A stretch of 64,000 bases of DNA from Maribacter spongiicola (GCF_004364165.1 NZ_SOAY01000010.1:1329098-1393097); one strand, 5' to 3'. Positions 19,738-29,788 are shown, counted from the stretch's first letter. The notes: generated by a model from the sequence alone, not told the origin. Numbers and translations are program-made.

Positions 19738-21540
19738 ATGATCAAGTATGGTATATCGATTTTATTAATGTGCTTTTTTGGCATCTTCGCCTGTTTTGCG
19801 CAAGTAGCTGCCGATTGCTCCAATGCTGTACCTATTTGTTATAATACACCGGTAAACGGTGGTACTGATGGGTACGGTATCGATGATTTCAACGGAGCTA
19901 CTATATCTGGCTGTATTACGCAAGGTAGTGGTACTATAGAAACAAATTCTGCTTGGTACAAATTTAAGATAGGTGAAATAGGTCAATTAGGTTTCAATAT
20001 CGGATTTGATACTACAGAAGATTGGGATTTTGCCTTATATAGAACAAATGATTGTAATTCATTAGGTGAGCCTGTTCGATGTAATTACTTCGATAATTCT
20101 GATGATAGTAGTTTTATAGGGGTGGGAGAAGATCCTACAGGCATAGATAATATACAGTATGATGATTGGTTAGGTGTTGAACCTGGGGAAGAATATCTAT
20201 TGATGATCAATAATTTTAGTAACAATAATTCAGGATTTTCTATTCAGTTTTCAGGAAACATATTTGTTGAATTTCCAAATTCTGCTCTAGATTGTGATAT
20301 TATAGATAATTTATTAGGCCCACCAATTATAGCATGTGATAATGATACGGTAGTTTTAGATGCGACCACTATCGATGCTTTAGATTATGAGTGGTACTTA
20401 GATGCTGGTACAGGTTATCAACGCATGCCTGGGGAAAATGATCCAGAACTTTCTATTGCTGTTTCTGGTATGTACCGTGTTTTAGTAGTGCGACCTTTAG
20501 GTAATAATTTAATTAGCGAAACCCAAGTCGCTTATGCACCTTCGCCAGAAACCTTTTCTTTAGAAGATGAAACGGCATGTTTAGATGGCACAGCTATTGA
20601 TTTTAATGCTAAAGATGCTGAGGCTTTAGGGTCTCAGAGTCCGTTAGATTTTAGAGTGTCATATCATGAAAGCTTTGAGGATGCTTTTGATGGTGCCAAC
20701 GCACTTTCAAAAGAATTTATTCCAACACAAGTTTTGCAAACGATATATGTAAGAACAACATCAATAGAAAACTCAATGTGCTTTGATGCTTCTGAAACTT
20801 TTGAGGTAAACGGAATTGAATTACCTGTTTTAGATTTTGAGACAGAAGTATTTATTTGTGGCGACGAACCTATTGTAACTATAGGGCAGCGTATACCGGA
20901 TAGCGATTTTACGTATGAATGGAGCTCAGGGCAAACCACTTCTTTAATTACAGTTGCAGAGCCGGGTGTATACACCTTGTCTGTGACTAATATTCAAGGA
21001 TCAATACAATGTATAACTGTTAGGTCGGTTACTGTGGTTTTTTCTAGTCCGCCAATAATTTCAGATATTACTATTGAATATGAAGATGATGCTTCGAATG
21101 TGGTCAATGTTTATCTAGAAGAGAATGGAGATTTTGAGTTTCAAGTTGATAATGAAACGCCACAGAATAGCGGAGTATTCAATAATCTATTCCCTGGTGA
21201 ACACACGATTACAGTTCGTGATGTCAATGGTTGTGGTGCTGATTCTAGAGATATTGTAGTGGTCGGATTTCCAAAGTTTTTTACTCCCAATGGAGATAAC
21301 GTAAATGATACTTGGAAAGTAGACGGCTTGTCAGCCCTAGATAATCCTGTGATAACGATATATGACCGCTATGGTAAATTACTGTATCAAATATTCGAAA
21401 ATTCAGCGGGTTGGTCCGGTTCTTTTAATGGTACGTTATTGCCAGAATCTGACTATTGGTTCAAACTTACCTACACCAATTCTTTAGGCGAAAATACAAA
21501 CGCATCTTATATCAATAATCACTTCTCTTTAAAGCGTTAA
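19738..21540 (+). CDS. Secreted protein with T9SS type-B sorting domain (first of a tandem pair)
   Basis: 600 residues. Signal peptide about 1-22 (cleavage after CFA-Q). The N-terminal half starts with ADCSNAVPICYNTP and contains paired cysteines and EWDFALYR-like and VRCNYF segments, a fold shared with the next gene. The middle has Ig-like or SprB-like beta repeats. The C-terminal ~90 residues, from PKFFTPNGDNVNDTW at about 512 to FSLKR, are the gliding-motility C-terminal (type-B sorting) domain that directs export by the type IX secretion system and attachment at the cell surface. Ligand unknown. Confidence 0.93.
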   Translation: MIKYGISILLMCFFGIFACFAQVAADCSNAVPICYNTPVNGGTDGYGIDDFNGATISGCITQGSGTIETNSAWYKFKIGEIGQLGFNIGFDTTEDWDFALYRTNDCNSLGEPVRCNYFDNSDDSSFIGVGEDPTGIDNIQYDDWLGVEPGEEYLLMINNFSNNNSGFSIQFSGNIFVEFPNSALDCDIIDNLLGPPIIACDNDTVVLDATTIDALDYEWYLDAGTGYQRMPGENDPELSIAVSGMYRVLVVRPLGNNLISETQVAYAPSPETFSLEDETACLDGTAIDFNAKDAEALGSQSPLDFRVSYHESFEDAFDGANALSKEFIPTQVLQTIYVRTTSIENSMCFDASETFEVNGIELPVLDFETEVFICGDEPIVTIGQRIPDSDFTYEWSSGQTTSLITVAEPGVYTLSVTNIQGSIQCITVRSVTVVFSSPPIISDITIEYEDDASNVVNVYLEENGDFEFQVDNETPQNSGVFNNLFPGEHTITVRDVNGCGADSRDIVVVGFPKFFTPNGDNVNDTWKVDGLSALDNPVITIYDRYGKLLYQIFENSAGWSGSFNGTLLPESDYWFKLTYTNSLGENTNASYINNHFSLKR

Positions 21541-21664
21541 GCCTATTCTTTAGGCGTAAAAAGTGTATTTTATCGATTAAACGCAAGAATATCCGTTATA
21601 AGATACTAAAGCAGGTCATGTGTAGTTATAATATACATCACGTATACTAATAAGCTACACTTTT

Positions 21665-23101
21665 ATGAGAACACTTCTTTGTTCTATATGCTGTTTGTTT
21701 CTTTTTTATTGGAACTTAACTGCACAAAATTCAGCCGATTGTAGAACGGCAATACCAGTTTGTGCCGATCAACCTATTATGGGTCTTGCCGGTGGAACTG
21801 GTGATGTTGATGATTTTGATCCAGACGTAATACTGCAAACTGGTTGTTTAGAGAAAGGTAGTCTTTCTAACGCAAATATTGAGTTTAATACTTCTTGGTT
21901 CGTTTTTAGGGCTGGTACAGGTGGTCAAGTAGGTTTTGATATTGAAGCTTTGGCAACTTCGGGCTCTACACCAACTGCCGAGTGGGATTTTGCTGTTTAT
22001 GGTCCAGATGTAGATTGTGCCGATATTAGTAATGGTACAGCACAACCAATTCGTTGTAATTATGAGGTTAACGATACTAATTTTACGGGACTAGGGGTTA
22101 ACCCTGAAAGCGGTGAAGAAGGTCGTGCATCATTAACGGGTAGTCAGAACACTTATGATGAGTATTTGGATGTAATACCTGGTGAAATTTATTACATATT
22201 GATAAATAATTTTGCCGATAATTTTACCGGAGACCCTGAACCTTTTATGCTAACCTTTACAGGTAGTTCAGTAAACGATAGTCAAGAAACTGCTTTAGAT
22301 TGTACTTTGCGTGACGAGTTTTTAGGATTGGATATCATTGCTTGTGAGGGTGATGACCCAATAACGATTAGTGCATTAAATTCACCTGCAGGGGCGGATA
22401 TTGCTAGCGTAGAGTGGACGGTTGATTATGAAGATGATGGGGTGGTAGATGATACCCTATCCGGTTCTGGTGATTTTGGAGCGGAATTGGTTATTATTAG
22501 TCCTAATTCTGGTCGATATTTTGCTACAATTACTACCATAACCGGTACACCACCAACAGTGGCTGATGATAGTGGGGTTTTAGTCACCTTTTTTGGAACA
22601 CCTATTTTAGACCGTGTAGAAACATTGGATAGTAACCTATCTATTGATCCTGATCAAAATAATATTGAATTTTTTATTGAAGGTGATGGAGATTATGAAT
22701 ATGCCATTAACGACGGAACTTTTCAAGATGATGCTGTATTTATGAATGTACCTCCGGGATTGAATACGGTTATTATTAATGATAAGAACGGATGCGGAAT
22801 TACCGATCCTATAGAGTTCTTGGTAGTCGGATATCCTAAATTTTTTACTCCAAATGGTGATGGAATAAATGATGATTGGAATGTAGAGGGAATTGAAACA
22901 CTAAACAATCCTGTTGTATATATTTTTGATCGATATGGTAAGTTGTTAAAGCAGCTTGGCGCAAATGATAGTTGGGACGGAAATTATAACGGACAGCAAA
23001 TGACTTCCACAGATTATTGGTTTCGTTTTGAATATGGTGATATGGAAGATAATCTACTAGTAGCAAAAACCAGAAAGACACATTTTTCATTAAAAAGATA
23101 A
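21665..23101 (+). CDS. Secreted protein with T9SS type-B sorting domain (second of a tandem pair)
   Basis: 478 residues, a shorter paralogue of the preceding gene. Signal peptide about 1-20 (cleavage near LTA-Q). The N-terminal segment SADCRTAIPVCADQP, EWDFAVYGPDVDC and IRCNYEVND match the first protein, while its beta-rich middle is shorter. From about residue 391 PKFFTPNGDGINDDW to the end FSLKR is the type-B sorting domain. The gap between the genes is 124 bases with a small hairpin (GCCTA-TTCTT-TAGGC, 21541-21555) lacking a T run, so they may be transcribed together. Ends with a strong terminator. Confidence 0.92.
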   Translation: MRTLLCSICCLFLFYWNLTAQNSADCRTAIPVCADQPIMGLAGGTGDVDDFDPDVILQTGCLEKGSLSNANIEFNTSWFVFRAGTGGQVGFDIEALATSGSTPTAEWDFAVYGPDVDCADISNGTAQPIRCNYEVNDTNFTGLGVNPESGEEGRASLTGSQNTYDEYLDVIPGEIYYILINNFADNFTGDPEPFMLTFTGSSVNDSQETALDCTLRDEFLGLDIIACEGDDPITISALNSPAGADIASVEWTVDYEDDGVVDDTLSGSGDFGAELVIISPNSGRYFATITTITGTPPTVADDSGVLVTFFGTPILDRVETLDSNLSIDPDQNNIEFFIEGDGDYEYAINDGTFQDDAVFMNVPPGLNTVIINDKNGCGITDPIEFLVVGYPKFFTPNGDGINDDWNVEGIETLNNPVVYIFDRYGKLLKQLGANDSWDGNYNGQQMTSTDYWFRFEYGDMEDNLLVAKTRKTHFSLKR

Positions 23102-23132
23102 AAAAAGGGGAGCAAATTGCTCCCCTTTTTTA
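23101..23132 (+). terminator. Intrinsic terminator after the T9SS pair
   Basis: AAAAAGGGGAGCAA pairs perfectly with TTGCTCCCCTTTTT. The A and T runs on both sides let it serve the convergent FadL-like gene too. Confidence 0.92.
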
Positions 23133-23149
23133 TACCTACTTTTTTAATT

Positions 23150-24655
23150 CTAAAAATTTATCGTGTAACTCAATGTCGCATTGGTCATACTTCTATCTAT
23201 TATGGCAGGTGTCATAATACCAGCATTGAATAGTCTTTCGCTAATATCTTGTTGAGAGCGGCTTAAAGCAAAATCTAATTTACTTCCGCCAAAATTATAA
23301 CCAATTCCACCAGAAACAGCGTTTAAATCGCCAATGGTGTTTCCGTTTGCATACGGACTCTGTTCAAATCGATACCCTGCTCTTAGGCTTACTTGTTGAA
23401 TTCTATACTCACCACCAAGTCTAAATGTAGAAACAGCACCTAAATCACTCGCAATTTGAGAATTCACGGTCTGAAAACTAGGGTCGTTTGAAGGTCTTAA
23501 CTCTGAATTTGAAAAATCTTGGTAACTATAATCGAAACTTAATAATCCGTCTTTTGCAAATATTACAGCTAAGCTACCCGTAGCCTTAGCCGGAGTTTTA
23601 ATTGTATATCTTTCGAATAAATTCACCACATTAAAATTGATGAAATTAATATCTTCATCAGCTAAATCTGAATTTATACGTTGAGAAAAATCATCTTCTA
23701 AATGATACCAAGTTGGCGATTGGTAACTACCACCTAATCGTACATTCTCATTCAATTTCGCAATTGCGCCTAAACTAAAAGAGAAGCCATTACCTTCTGT
23801 CTGTAGATAGTTGTCAAAAGTTGTTCTCTGAATTTCAGAATTGGGTAAGTACCCACCTTCACTAAATTGATCATATTGTGTGTAAAGAACGCTGTGAAAA
23901 TTTAAAGAAGCTCCCAAATAAATATTCTCTTTGTACTGTGAAGCTGCGTTAATGGTGAACTTACTATTGTAACCAGTAGTTCTTCTTAAGAAATCTTGAT
24001 CAACGGTATCATAAAGAGTGTTACTAGTATAACTTGTAGTATTGTCATCTTCAGTTTCTGGATCAAGAATACCACCATAGTAGCCTAAAAATGTTTGTTG
24101 GTCTCTAAAACCTTGTGCTGAACCAATATCAAGATATGCTTCTTCTAGAAATTCGTTGTCTTGTAAAAGAATAGATCCAAATGGTGTACCCTGTGCATAT
24201 TCAGAAAAATAACTATCTATACCTTGATTGCTACGACCTGATACATAATATTCATTGTCGAAATTATTTACCAAGTCATAATTGAAAGCCAGGGTAAATT
24301 TTTTCCAATCAGAATTTAAATCTGTATTTTTAAATACAAATGCACCACCTAATTGATTCAATTCGACGTTATTATCTTTAGTATTTAAAACGTTACCAAA
24401 ATAGCTGGCATCATTACTTGTATTGTAGTTTGATCCCGAAATTGTAAAAAGGCTATTATTGAAAACTGCTGACCCTGCGGGGTTTACATTCAATGACGAT
24501 AAATCTCCGCCTAATGCGCCAAATGCGCCACCCATAGCTTGAAAACGGGCAGTACCTTGAAGGTTTTCTGTGCCATATCGCAAGGCTTCGTTTATGTTTT
24601 GTGCACTACCAACAGCACATGCCACTAGTAATACAAAAGTTAAATATCTTTTCAT
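23150..24655 (-). CDS. Outer-membrane FadL/OmpP1-family barrel
   Basis: 501 residues. Signal peptide about 1-18 (cleavage VGSA-Q). The N-terminal plug-like region has QGTARFQAMGGAFGALGGDLSSLNVNPAGSA in pieces, the hallmark of the OmpP1/FadL/TodX family, followed by alternating strands and a C-terminal NATLSYTINF strand ending in Phe, as outer-membrane insertion requires. Family members pass hydrophobic compounds; flavobacterial ones have often been labelled hemin receptor without proof. Transcribed leftward after the low-complexity lipoprotein gene, 33 bases away, so they may form an operon. Confidence 0.88.
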   Translation of the reverse strand: MKRYLTFVLLVACAVGSAQNINEALRYGTENLQGTARFQAMGGAFGALGGDLSSLNVNPAGSAVFNNSLFTISGSNYNTSNDASYFGNVLNTKDNNVELNQLGGAFVFKNTDLNSDWKKFTLAFNYDLVNNFDNEYYVSGRSNQGIDSYFSEYAQGTPFGSILLQDNEFLEEAYLDIGSAQGFRDQQTFLGYYGGILDPETEDDNTTSYTSNTLYDTVDQDFLRRTTGYNSKFTINAASQYKENIYLGASLNFHSVLYTQYDQFSEGGYLPNSEIQRTTFDNYLQTEGNGFSFSLGAIAKLNENVRLGGSYQSPTWYHLEDDFSQRINSDLADEDINFINFNVVNLFERYTIKTPAKATGSLAVIFAKDGLLSFDYSYQDFSNSELRPSNDPSFQTVNSQIASDLGAVSTFRLGGEYRIQQVSLRAGYRFEQSPYANGNTIGDLNAVSGGIGYNFGGSKLDFALSRSQQDISERLFNAGIMTPAIIDRSMTNATLSYTINF

Positions 24656-24688
24656 AGCAATGATTCAATTTTAAGGTAAGTTTAAATT

Positions 24689-26044
24689 TTAATTTCTTCC
24701 ACGGCTGCTACTTCTACTAGAAGAGCCAGAGGATCTTGATGAAGAACCGCTGCTTGAACTTCTAGAGCTGCTACCTGAGCTTCTGTAAGAACTACCGCTT
24801 GAGCTACTTCTGCCGGAGCTATAATTGCTACTTCTAGAGCTACTTCTGCCAGAGTTGTAGTTACTGCTTCTAGAACTGCTGCCAGAACTTCTACCTGAAG
24901 AATAACTTCTTGAGCTGCTTCCAGAATTTCTGTAAGTGGAAGTTCTTGGTACCGCAACTCTGCTGCTTGATCTTGCCGTGCCAGAACTATAAGTTCTAGG
25001 GCTGCTACTATATCTGCTGCTATAGTTTCTTGAAGAGCTACTATATCTTGGTATGGCTCTTGTGCTTCTACTTGTTCTATAGGCTCTGTTTTGATCTACC
25101 CCTATGGTTCTTCTTGTAGTCGAATTGCCAGAATAAGTTCTTGAACTACGTGTGTTTGCCGAACTTCTAGCTGTGGTTGAACGTGCAGTACTATTTCTAT
25201 ATCTTGGTGAATCTCCTCTTGTATTTACATTGGAACGCCCTCTTGCTGCTGTTGAAGAGATGCCGCTGTTATTTGAATTTGTTCTCGTATAATTTCCTCT
25301 TCTTGAATTGTTAACTGCATAGCTTCTGTTCGTGAAACGGTTGTTTCTATTATAATATCTGTTACCGTAACCATAACCATAACCATAATTAAAGCCATTA
25401 CCATATCCCCAGTTATTCCAACCATTGCCCCAATTATTCCATCCGAAACCAAAACCGCCATATCCCCAGTTGTTCCAACCGAATCCGAATCCGCCATAAC
25501 CCCAATTGTTCCATCTGTTCCATCTATTCCATCCCCATGGTTGACCCCAGCCACTACCATAAAAACCTGCATAACCAACATTGTTCCAGCCCCATCCGTA
25601 AAGACCACCGTTGTTCCAGTTATTCCATCCGTTATTATGAATGTAAATGCTTACATCAGCATTATTACTTCCCCAGCTGCCATAACCTTCATAGTCATTT
25701 GCAGTGGCGTAATAATCTGTTAATTGATCTTGTTGAACATCTTGATTTAAATCATTACTAGAATAAGAATCTACATCAGTAAAAATTTCTTCATCTAATA
25801 TTTCGCCATATTGATTTGCTTTTTCACCAAAATAGTTCGTATAAGTATCCGTTTCAGGATTATTCTGTGTATAATTTCTTTGTTGAGGTTGTCTTTCTAC
25901 CGTAGTTGAAGCATCATCAGGATAAATGCCATCATTATCGTAGTAAGATGATTGTTGATATGAACCGCAAGAAGCTGTAATAACAGCTAAGGTTACCAAC
26001 ATTGTTATGTTTCGAAGTTTGTTGTGGGGTATAGAATATATCAT
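24689..26044 (-). CDS. Low-complexity lipoprotein with Trp/Gly/Asn-rich and Ser/Arg-rich regions
   Basis: 451 residues. The signal peptide, basic start (HNKLR) then [12 protein letters not shown], ends in a good lipobox, so it is probably lipid-anchored. After an acidic region (about 30-125) comes a Trp/Gly/Asn/Tyr-rich block (about 130-245) with a repeated [12 protein letters not shown] unit of about 12 residues. The rest (about 250-451) is Ser/Arg/Tyr-rich with no acidic residues at the very end ([11 protein letters not shown]). Similar proteins are common in flavobacteria, sometimes mislabelled as vitellogenin. Likely a structural envelope or extracellular protein; function unknown. Its 5' end lies 96 bases from the divergent proS start. 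Confidence 0.8.
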   Translation of the reverse strand: MIYSIPHNKLRNITMLVTLAVITASCGSYQQSSYYDNDGIYPDDASTTVERQPQQRNYTQNNPETDTYTNYFGEKANQYGEILDEEIFTDVDSYSSNDLNQDVQQDQLTDYYATANDYEGYGSWGSNNADVSIYIHNNGWNNWNNGGLYGWGWNNVGYAGFYGSGWGQPWGWNRWNRWNNWGYGGFGFGWNNWGYGGFGFGWNNWGNGWNNWGYGNGFNYGYGYGYGNRYYNRNNRFTNRSYAVNNSRRGNYTRTNSNNSGISSTAARGRSNVNTRGDSPRYRNSTARSTTARSSANTRSSRTYSGNSTTRRTIGVDQNRAYRTSRSTRAIPRYSSSSRNYSSRYSSSPRTYSSGTARSSSRVAVPRTSTYRNSGSSSRSYSSGRSSGSSSRSSNYNSGRSSSRSSNYSSGRSSSSGSSYRSSGSSSRSSSSGSSSRSSGSSSRSSSRGRN

Positions 26045-26140
26045 CGGATCAAAATTATATTGTTGAACATATTAAAAATAACTAGTTTTACTCAATTATT
26101 ATATACTAATATTCACAAAATTTGTGCCAAAGTCCAGATA

Positions 26141-27616
26141 ATGAGTAAAAATTTGACGAAGAGAAGCGAGGATTATTCCAAATGGTATAACGAATTAGTG
26201 GTTAAGGCAGATTTAGCCGAAAACTCTGGTGTACGAGGCTGCATGGTAATTAAACCATATGGTTATGGTATTTGGGAGAAAATGCAAGCAGGTTTAGATA
26301 AGATGTTTAAGGAAACTGGTCATGAGAATGCTTATTTTCCGTTGTTTATACCTAAATCATATTTAAGTAAAGAGGCAAGCCATGTTGAGGGTTTTGCTAA
26401 AGAATGTGCTGTAGTTACGCATTATAGGTTAAAAAATGCTGAGGACGGAAGCGGTATAATCGTAGATCCAGATGCTAAATTAGAGGAAGAACTAATCGTT
26501 AGACCTACTTCTGAAACCATCATTTGGGATACCTATAAAAAATGGATACAGTCTTATAGAGATTTACCATTGCTTATTAATCAATGGGCAAATGTTGTTC
26601 GCTGGGAAATGCGTACGAGATTGTTTTTGAGAACGGCAGAGTTTTTATGGCAAGAAGGCCATACGGCGCATGCAACCGAAAAAGAAGCAATTGAAGAGGC
26701 AGAACAAATGATGAACGTTTATGCCGATTTTGCAGAAAACCATATGGCGGTACCTGTTATAAAAGGTACTAAAACAGAAAGCGAACGTTTTGCAGGTGCT
26801 ATTGAAACGTATTGTATTGAAGCTTTAATGCAAGACGGTAAGGCGTTACAAGCTGGTACTTCTCACTTTTTAGGTCAGAATTTCGCAAAAGCCTTCGATG
26901 TTAAATTTGCAACTAAAGAGGGTGGTAAAGAATATGTTTGGGCTACCTCTTGGGGAGTTTCAACACGATTAATGGGGGCATTGATCATGACACATAGTGA
27001 CGATAACGGATTGGTGATTCCTCCGAAATTGGCACCTATACAAGTTGTTATTGTGCCAATTTATAAAGGATTAGACCAATTAGATCAAATTTCTGAGACG
27101 GTTAATCCGTTAGTGAAAGAATTAAGAGCTAAGGGTATTTCTGTAAAATTTGATAATAGAGATACGCACAAACCTGGTTTTAAATTTAATGAGTATGAGC
27201 TTCGCGGAGTACCGGTAAGGTTGGCCATTGGACCAAGAGACCTTGAAAATGGTACTTATGAGCTGGCTAGAAGAGATACTTTGCAAAAAGAGACCGTTGC
27301 GGCAACAGATGTTGTTGCTAAAATTGAGTTTTTGATGGAAGATATTCAGCAGAATATGTACCAAAAAGCACTTGATTATAGAACTAATCATATTACTGAA
27401 GTAAATTCTTACGATGAATTTAAAAAAGTTTTAAAAGAAAAAGGTGGATTTATTTCTGCACATTGGGACGGTAGTAAAGAGACTGAAGAACGTGTTAAAA
27501 ATGAGACAAAGGCAACTATACGTTGCATTCCCATCGATGCAAAAGAAGAAGAAGGTACTTGTATGGTAACGGGTAAACCGTCAAATAAAAGAGTGTTATT
27601 TGCTAAAGCTTATTAA
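26141..27616 (+). CDS. proS: Prolyl-tRNA synthetase (short, archaeal/eukaryote-like type)
   Basis: Charges tRNA-Pro. I place the start at ATG 26141 (491 residues, [20 protein letters not shown]), which fits the family; the frame is open further left to an ATG at 26024, but those 39 residues are not family-like and would overlap the divergent gene. Class II motifs: motif 1 around [17 protein letters not shown], motif 2 in [24 protein letters not shown], with the RPTSET segment; motif 3 in [23 protein letters not shown]. It lacks the INS editing domain of the long bacterial type and has the C-terminal zinc-like domain of the short type. Confidence 0.96.
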   Translation: MSKNLTKRSEDYSKWYNELVVKADLAENSGVRGCMVIKPYGYGIWEKMQAGLDKMFKETGHENAYFPLFIPKSYLSKEASHVEGFAKECAVVTHYRLKNAEDGSGIIVDPDAKLEEELIVRPTSETIIWDTYKKWIQSYRDLPLLINQWANVVRWEMRTRLFLRTAEFLWQEGHTAHATEKEAIEEAEQMMNVYADFAENHMAVPVIKGTKTESERFAGAIETYCIEALMQDGKALQAGTSHFLGQNFAKAFDVKFATKEGGKEYVWATSWGVSTRLMGALIMTHSDDNGLVIPPKLAPIQVVIVPIYKGLDQLDQISETVNPLVKELRAKGISVKFDNRDTHKPGFKFNEYELRGVPVRLAIGPRDLENGTYELARRDTLQKETVAATDVVAKIEFLMEDIQQNMYQKALDYRTNHITEVNSYDEFKKVLKEKGGFISAHWDGSKETEERVKNETKATIRCIPIDAKEEEGTCMVTGKPSNKRVLFAKAY

Positions 27617-27642
27617 TTTTTTTAAAAAATAATAAGTAGGTG

Positions 27643-27672
27643 TTGTGATAGTAAAAAATATTTGTATTTTTG
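27643..27672 (+). promoter_or_regulatory. Promoter of the tRNA-Glu pair
   Basis: TTG at 27643-27645, then exactly 19 bases, then TATTTTTG at 27665-27672. This fits the Bacteroidota housekeeping promoter (TTG-N19-TAnnTTTG). Start of transcription expected near 27678, about 17 bases before the first tRNA; rpsT may share the transcript. Confidence 0.75.
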
Positions 27673-27694
27673 CATCCGCAATTGCGCAAAGTAT

Positions 27695-27766
27695 GGTCCG
27701 TTCGTCTAGGGGTTAGGACGCCAGGTTTTCATCCTGGTAACAGGGGTTCGATTCCCCTACGGACTA
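27695..27766 (+). tRNA. tRNA-Glu (anticodon TTC), copy 1
   Basis: 72 bases without CCA. Acceptor GGTCCGT pairs with ACGGACT (G-U at the first pair); anticodon stem CCAGG/CCTGG with loop TTTTCAT places TTC at 27728-27730; T arm AGGGG-TTCGATT-CCCCT. CCA is not encoded. Identical to the copy 41 bases downstream. Confidence 0.97.
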
Positions 27767-27807
27767 CTAATTAAACCGTTGGATGTATTTCCAAGTATTG
27801 ACATAAT

Positions 27808-27879
27808 GGTCCGTTCGTCTAGGGGTTAGGACGCCAGGTTTTCATCCTGGTAACAGGGGTTCGATTCCCCTACGGACTA
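27808..27879 (+). tRNA. tRNA-Glu (anticodon TTC), copy 2
   Basis: Identical in sequence to the first copy; anticodon TTC at 27841-27843. It lies 47 bases before rpsT with no terminator between, so it is probably processed from a tRNA-Glu/tRNA-Glu/rpsT transcript. Confidence 0.97.
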
Positions 27880-27926
27880 CAAAATTAAATGGATGTAAAT
27901 CCGAAAATATTATAACAAAGAATAAA

Positions 27927-28178
27927 ATGGCAAATCACAAGTCGGCATTAAAGAGAATTAGAAGAAACGAAGCGGTTCGCTTGCGTAACAGATATCAGCA
28001 TAAAACTACACGTAATGCTATCAAAAGATTGCGTGCAGAAGAATCTAAGAAAGATGCAGAGGCTCTTTTTCCAAGTGTTGTTAGTATGATCGATCGTTTA
28101 GCTAAACGTAACATTATACATGATAACAAAGCTGCCAACTTAAAAAGTAAATTGGCAAAGCACGTAGCTGCGTTGTAA
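27927..28178 (+). CDS. rpsT: 30S ribosomal protein S20
   Basis: 83 residues, binds 16S rRNA in the small subunit. The start MANHKSALKRIRRNEAVRLRN and the helical basic body with IDRLAKRNIIHDNKAANLKSKL are diagnostic. Normal length. It follows two tRNA-Glu genes and ends with a strong terminator. Confidence 0.97.
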   Translation: MANHKSALKRIRRNEAVRLRNRYQHKTTRNAIKRLRAEESKKDAEALFPSVVSMIDRLAKRNIIHDNKAANLKSKLAKHVAAL

Positions 28179-28200
28179 ATTTCTGCTATTATAATATTTT

Positions 28201-28231
28201 AAAGCCTTCCAATTTGGAAGGCTTTTTTTGT
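28201..28231 (+). terminator. Intrinsic terminator after rpsT
   Basis: AAAGCCTTCC-AATT-GGAAGGCTTT with a following T run: perfect 10-bp stem. Confidence 0.92.
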
Positions 28232-28416
28232 TGCTATTTTTTTAATAATGACATAGCATCAAGATTCGAAATCTTACTATGTAAGGTAAAGGTGACCACC
28301 AAGTATTCAGATGTACATAACTACCTCGCTGCATTGAAGTAATTTTGCTATTATGTATTCTCAAAAACTAACAAGACATTTCGAGTAAAGAATAAATAGT
28401 TAGCATTTCTAAATTT

Positions 28417-29100
28417 TTATTTAAACGCAAGTCTTCTGCCCTTTAAAAACCCTACGATTAACAAAGAATACATAATAACAATAAGAGCTCTTAAAATTGA
28501 TCGCAACCCGTAAGTTTCCCAAATTTGGTAGTCAGTGTAACCTATAATGTATATAATGGGAAATACAGAGTAAAATGAAATTAATGAAATGCTTACCCAA
28601 AACATTAAATTGTGTGGTTGTATTAAATTATGATTTTTTTCTTTTATGTCTTTAAAGTACAACGCAACACAAAACACTAAAATGTAAGATCCAATACCTA
28701 GCGCATAAAAAAGATTTGTGTCTAAAGGGTTTTGAAATTGTGCGCTAATAACGTAGCTCGTTAGCATTATAAAAGTTCCGTAGGTTATCCACTTTTTATA
28801 CTTGACATTTGCTATAAGCTTCCGGTAAACGTGATAAAAGAAGCAAAAGAAGATAATGGCGTATATATTGTAAATAACATCATTATAATTGCTGTATTTC
28901 ATTTCGTTGAAAAATGATATATCATCATAAGTTCTAACGAGATAACCCAGTATTTCATTAAGTAGGGTGTAGGTAATTATCATTGGAAAGTACTTTAGCG
29001 CTGTGTCGTAATACTTACGGTAAGTCGATAGTGAGACAAACAGGGTCAACGCATATATTAGCATATAATAGTTCTCCTGAACAAAAGTCCAAATTTTCAT
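28417..29100 (-). CDS. Seven-TM integral membrane protein of unknown function
   Basis: 227 residues, I do not recognise a named family. About seven hydrophobic segments are seen (near residues 10-27, 35-55, 75-95, 105-122, 130-150, 165-188, 200-220), with a basic C-terminus (GFLKGRRLAFK) that should be cytoplasmic. Aromatic-rich, no catalytic motif. It starts 10 bases after the lipoprotein gene at 29111 on the same strand, so the two are an operon and may act together in the envelope. The 238-base spacer to rpsT holds an inverted repeat (28252-28281, nested CATAG/CTATG and AAGATT/AATCTT arms). Confidence 0.65.
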   Translation of the reverse strand: MKIWTFVQENYYMLIYALTLFVSLSTYRKYYDTALKYFPMIITYTLLNEILGYLVRTYDDISFFNEMKYSNYNDVIYNIYAIIFFCFFYHVYRKLIANVKYKKWITYGTFIMLTSYVISAQFQNPLDTNLFYALGIGSYILVFCVALYFKDIKEKNHNLIQPHNLMFWVSISLISFYSVFPIIYIIGYTDYQIWETYGLRSILRALIVIMYSLLIVGFLKGRRLAFK

Positions 29101-29110
29101 GAATTATGGA

Positions 29111-29788
29111 TTAAAAGTCAGTTTTTGGAGGCGGTCCACCTTGTCCGAAATTAAAAGCAAGACTTTTGCTGCCTTGTAGGCTGGAGTTTAAAGTGAAAGT
29201 AGGAGCGAAACCTGCATAAGCGTTTTCTTTTTTATTAATGTGGTTTCCTAAACCGTCTTTCATATTGGCTTTCCAGTCTTTAATAAGTTCAGCTTTGCCG
29301 TTTTCACCAATATAGAAGCCATAATTAATACCACCATCTTCTAGTGTAGGTACCATAAATATGCTGTTCTGTCTTTTGTGTATAACCGGTTTTCCGTTTG
29401 AAAATTTTTCTTCGTTAGGGTAATTGGCAAAATATAATCTTAGCTTGGTAATCTTGTGAACACCAGCTGCAGCTGCCTCTTGATCTAAATAAGCCATATA
29501 TTGTTTGAGTGTTTCGTAGTCAAAATCTACAAAACGAGATGCTTCAAATTTTTCTTCTGTCGGTCTTTTTTGGTTTTCGTAATCTTCAATAATTTGTACC
29601 CTATGTTGGGAGTAGTTATCATAAATTGCATCAGCTTGTTTTAATGAAATGATGTGGTCTGGAGCTTTGACAATTGTTGGCTCAATAATTTCATCTTTCT
29701 TTTCTTTCTGCTGTTGATTGCAGCCAATTACTGATGAAATCAGCATTATGCATAATATTTTACTGATGATAGTGGTCGGTCTTTTCAT
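29111..29788 (-). CDS. Lipoprotein of unknown function
   Basis: 225 residues. Signal peptide with lipobox SVIGC, then a flexible Gln/Lys-rich linker. The mature part (LKQADAIYDNYSQHRVQIIEDYEN, FDYETLKQYMAYLDQEAAAAG, KLRLYFANYP) looks soluble and mixed alpha/beta; it ends with a Gly/Pro-rich tail (NFGQGGPPPKTDF). No named family recognised. Cotranscribed with the seven-TM gene that follows 10 bases later. Confidence 0.7.
   Translation of the reverse strand: MKRPTTIISKILCIMLISSVIGCNQQQKEKKDEIIEPTIVKAPDHIISLKQADAIYDNYSQHRVQIIEDYENQKRPTEEKFEASRFVDFDYETLKQYMAYLDQEAAAAGVHKITKLRLYFANYPNEEKFSNGKPVIHKRQNSIFMVPTLEDGGINYGFYIGENGKAELIKDWKANMKDGLGNHINKKENAYAGFAPTFTLNSSLQGSKSLAFNFGQGGPPPKTDF

Noticed and set aside
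24682-24957. Leftward frame rich in Glu, Ala and Val over the Ser/Arg tail of the lipoprotein gene
   Set aside because: It is the alternative frame of the repetitive AGC/AGA codons; it has no start context and its composition mirrors the repeats of the real gene.
26024-26140. Longer N-terminus for proS
   Set aside because: The added 39 residues are not family-like and overlap the start of the divergent gene; ATG 26141 gives the standard N-terminus.
27695-27879. Repeat pair around the tRNA genes as an integration site with duplicated att
   Set aside because: The 72-base repeat is two complete functional tRNA-Glu genes, with only 41 bases between them and no integrase gene in the window.
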